A DNA stretch of 64,000 bases from Cellulophaga sp. HaHaR_3_176 (GTDB taxonomy: Bacteria > Bacteroidota > Bacteroidia > Flavobacteriales > Flavobacteriaceae). Location of the stretch: assembly GCF_019021925.1 (NCBI RefSeq), contig NZ_CP058990.1, positions 2,134,001-2,198,000 of the forward strand, in the 5' to 3' direction. The notes under the pieces are model-generated. The model worked only from the letters and a program-made list of their open reading frames with translations. It ran no database searches and was not told where the DNA came from. Shown here piece by piece: positions 63,328-64,000 of this stretch (positions are counted from its first letter, which is position 1; each line of letters opens with the position of its first letter). The translations under genes and the position numbers were made by a program.

Positions 63328-63741
63328 CTACTCTTCAGTAATCGTAATTGGAGTTCTACTCGCTGTATTACATAGTAAAACATATCTTTCGTATTGTTTT
63401 TCATTAAAAATTGAAATCAATTTTTGATCGTATTCAATAATCACACCGAACATCTCTTCCTCTAATTCTTTATGTTTTTCAGCCAACACAGTAAGTTCTT
63501 CTGGAGTACTCTGAGGATGTGTTTCTAATAACACTTTAACTTTTTCATCAATTGCATCAGTTGCTAACTTCACATCATCTTTCAAAACTTTTAAAGTTTC
63601 AAGTTGCTTTTCTTTTAGTTGAAAAGTTTCAATTACTTTTTCTGAATTTTTGCTCCCAATATCCAATATACAAACTTGAGATGTTGCAAAAACTGAAGTT
63701 AAACTAAAAACAAAAAGTGCTATTATATGTTTGTAAGTCAT
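63328..63741 (-). CDS. Small exported helical protein of unknown function
   Basis: This 137-residue protein has a signal peptide (ends VFATSQ) and a mature helical part dominated by charged heptads: VIETFQLKEKQLETLKVLKD, TPEELTVLAEKHKELEEEMF and SIFNEKQYERYVLLC. The layout of paired helices with an FNEKQYERY motif recalls Spy/CpxP-like periplasmic chaperone or metal-sensing proteins, but the LTxxQ signature is degenerate. The family is uncertain and the gene may be expressed alone. Confidence 0.75.
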   Translation of the reverse strand: MTYKHIIALFVFSLTSVFATSQVCILDIGSKNSEKVIETFQLKEKQLETLKVLKDDVKLATDAIDEKVKVLLETHPQSTPEELTVLAEKHKELEEEMFGVIIEYDQKLISIFNEKQYERYVLLCNTASRTPITITEE

Positions 63742-63812
63742 CTTAAAAATTTATTATAGAGAATAAGTATATACCTTAATAACGTTGTTTTAGAAAAAAA
63801 GTATTTGAAAAT

Positions 63813-63840
63813 AAAAAAGCCACTTTATAAGTGGCTTTTT
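63813..63840 (-). terminator. Rho-independent terminator of the partial TonB receptor gene
   Basis: A stem of 12 paired bases (AAAAAGCCACTT with its complement) around a three-base loop, with T runs on both sides, lies 26 bases past the stop of the minus-strand gene at 63866. It can act in both directions. Confidence 0.88.
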
Positions 63841-63865
63841 CTATTGTAAAAATTGAATACTAATC

Positions 63866-64000
63866 TTATTTTAAATTAAGGCTTACTCTTGCGAATAAAA
63901 ATCTACCTCCAATACCAAATTGTTGAGCTCTTCTTGACCAATCAAAACGACCATCACTTCTATTTCCAAAAGCTTCTTCTGCTCTGTCTGGATAAATATC
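63866..64000 (-). CDS. TonB-dependent receptor-like protein, C-terminal end (partial)
   Basis: Only the last 44 residues and stop are in the window. They read as a charged turn (YPDRAEEAFGNRSDGRFDW) followed by SRRAQQFGIGGRFLFARVSL and NLK, a pattern of extracellular loop and final beta-strand seen at the C-terminus of large TonB-dependent receptors with a carboxypeptidase-like domain. The rest of the gene lies beyond base 64000. The assignment rests on the tail only. Confidence 0.62.
   Translation of the reverse strand, partial: DIYPDRAEEAFGNRSDGRFDWSRRAQQFGIGGRFLFARVSLNLK

Overview
The window is AT-rich chromosomal DNA from a member of the Bacteroidota, most likely a marine-type Flavobacteriaceae. 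The evidence is a PorP/SprF protein beside a giant adhesin with a type B type IX secretion C-terminus, a DUF5606 gene beside def and ruvX, a DUF4856/imelysin/HTTM/TonB-receptor operon, several lipoproteins with a bacteroidete-type lipobox, and many copies of the TAnnTTTG -7 promoter element. The genus cannot be fixed from the sequence alone. No rRNA, tRNA, insertion sequence, prophage or CRISPR array was seen.

Layout. 1-12.1 kb: a compact biosynthetic locus. A partial CPBP-like membrane protein gene points away from a hybrid NRPS-PKS-aminotransferase megasynthase (A-PCP-KS-AT-ACP-AMT), which is followed by a C-A-PCP-TE NRPS and an Sfp-type phosphopantetheinyl transferase. 12.3-15.7 kb: an exported SGNH esterase, a GH20 beta-N-acetylhexosaminidase lipoprotein and a beta-propeller lactonase-like lipoprotein. 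15.7-17.2 kb: a PAS histidine kinase and a stand-alone receiver. 17.4-25.7 kb: housekeeping genes (DUF5606, def, ruvX, dapD, threonylcarbamoyl-AMP synthase, a CCA-adding-type enzyme) around four glycosyltransferases. 26.1-37.6 kb: a 2864-residue adhesin with 17 near-identical 102-residue Ig-like repeats, with its SprF-like and OmpA-family partners. 37.7-53.7 kb: ctaA, an NA37-type nucleoid protein, an unnamed protein with a possible kinase-like core, an ABC exporter, uvrB, Hsp20, DUF1456, sucC, a Lon-substrate-binding-domain protein, lysA, a thioredoxin-like protein, a sulfurtransferase and guaB. 53.8-60.1 kb: the DUF4856-imelysin-HTTM-TonB-receptor operon, probably for iron or another metal. 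60.2-64 kb: HMG-CoA lyase, a LysE exporter, a Dabb protein, pyrD, a small exported protein and the 3' end of another TonB-dependent receptor.

How the genes work together. The first three biosynthetic genes look sufficient to make a small molecule. An aminoacyl starter is extended once with malonate, the beta-keto group is transaminated while tethered, and a second amino acid (glycine by a manual specificity-code reading) is added before thioesterase release. The predicted core is a 3,4-diamino acid joined to glycine, and this is the best candidate in the window for an undescribed system. The adhesin, SprF-like and OmpA genes form a surface-display module exported by type IX secretion. Several apparent TTG starts (lysA, pyrD, Dabb) fall on or beside promoter-like elements, so downstream ATG starts are used for those genes.
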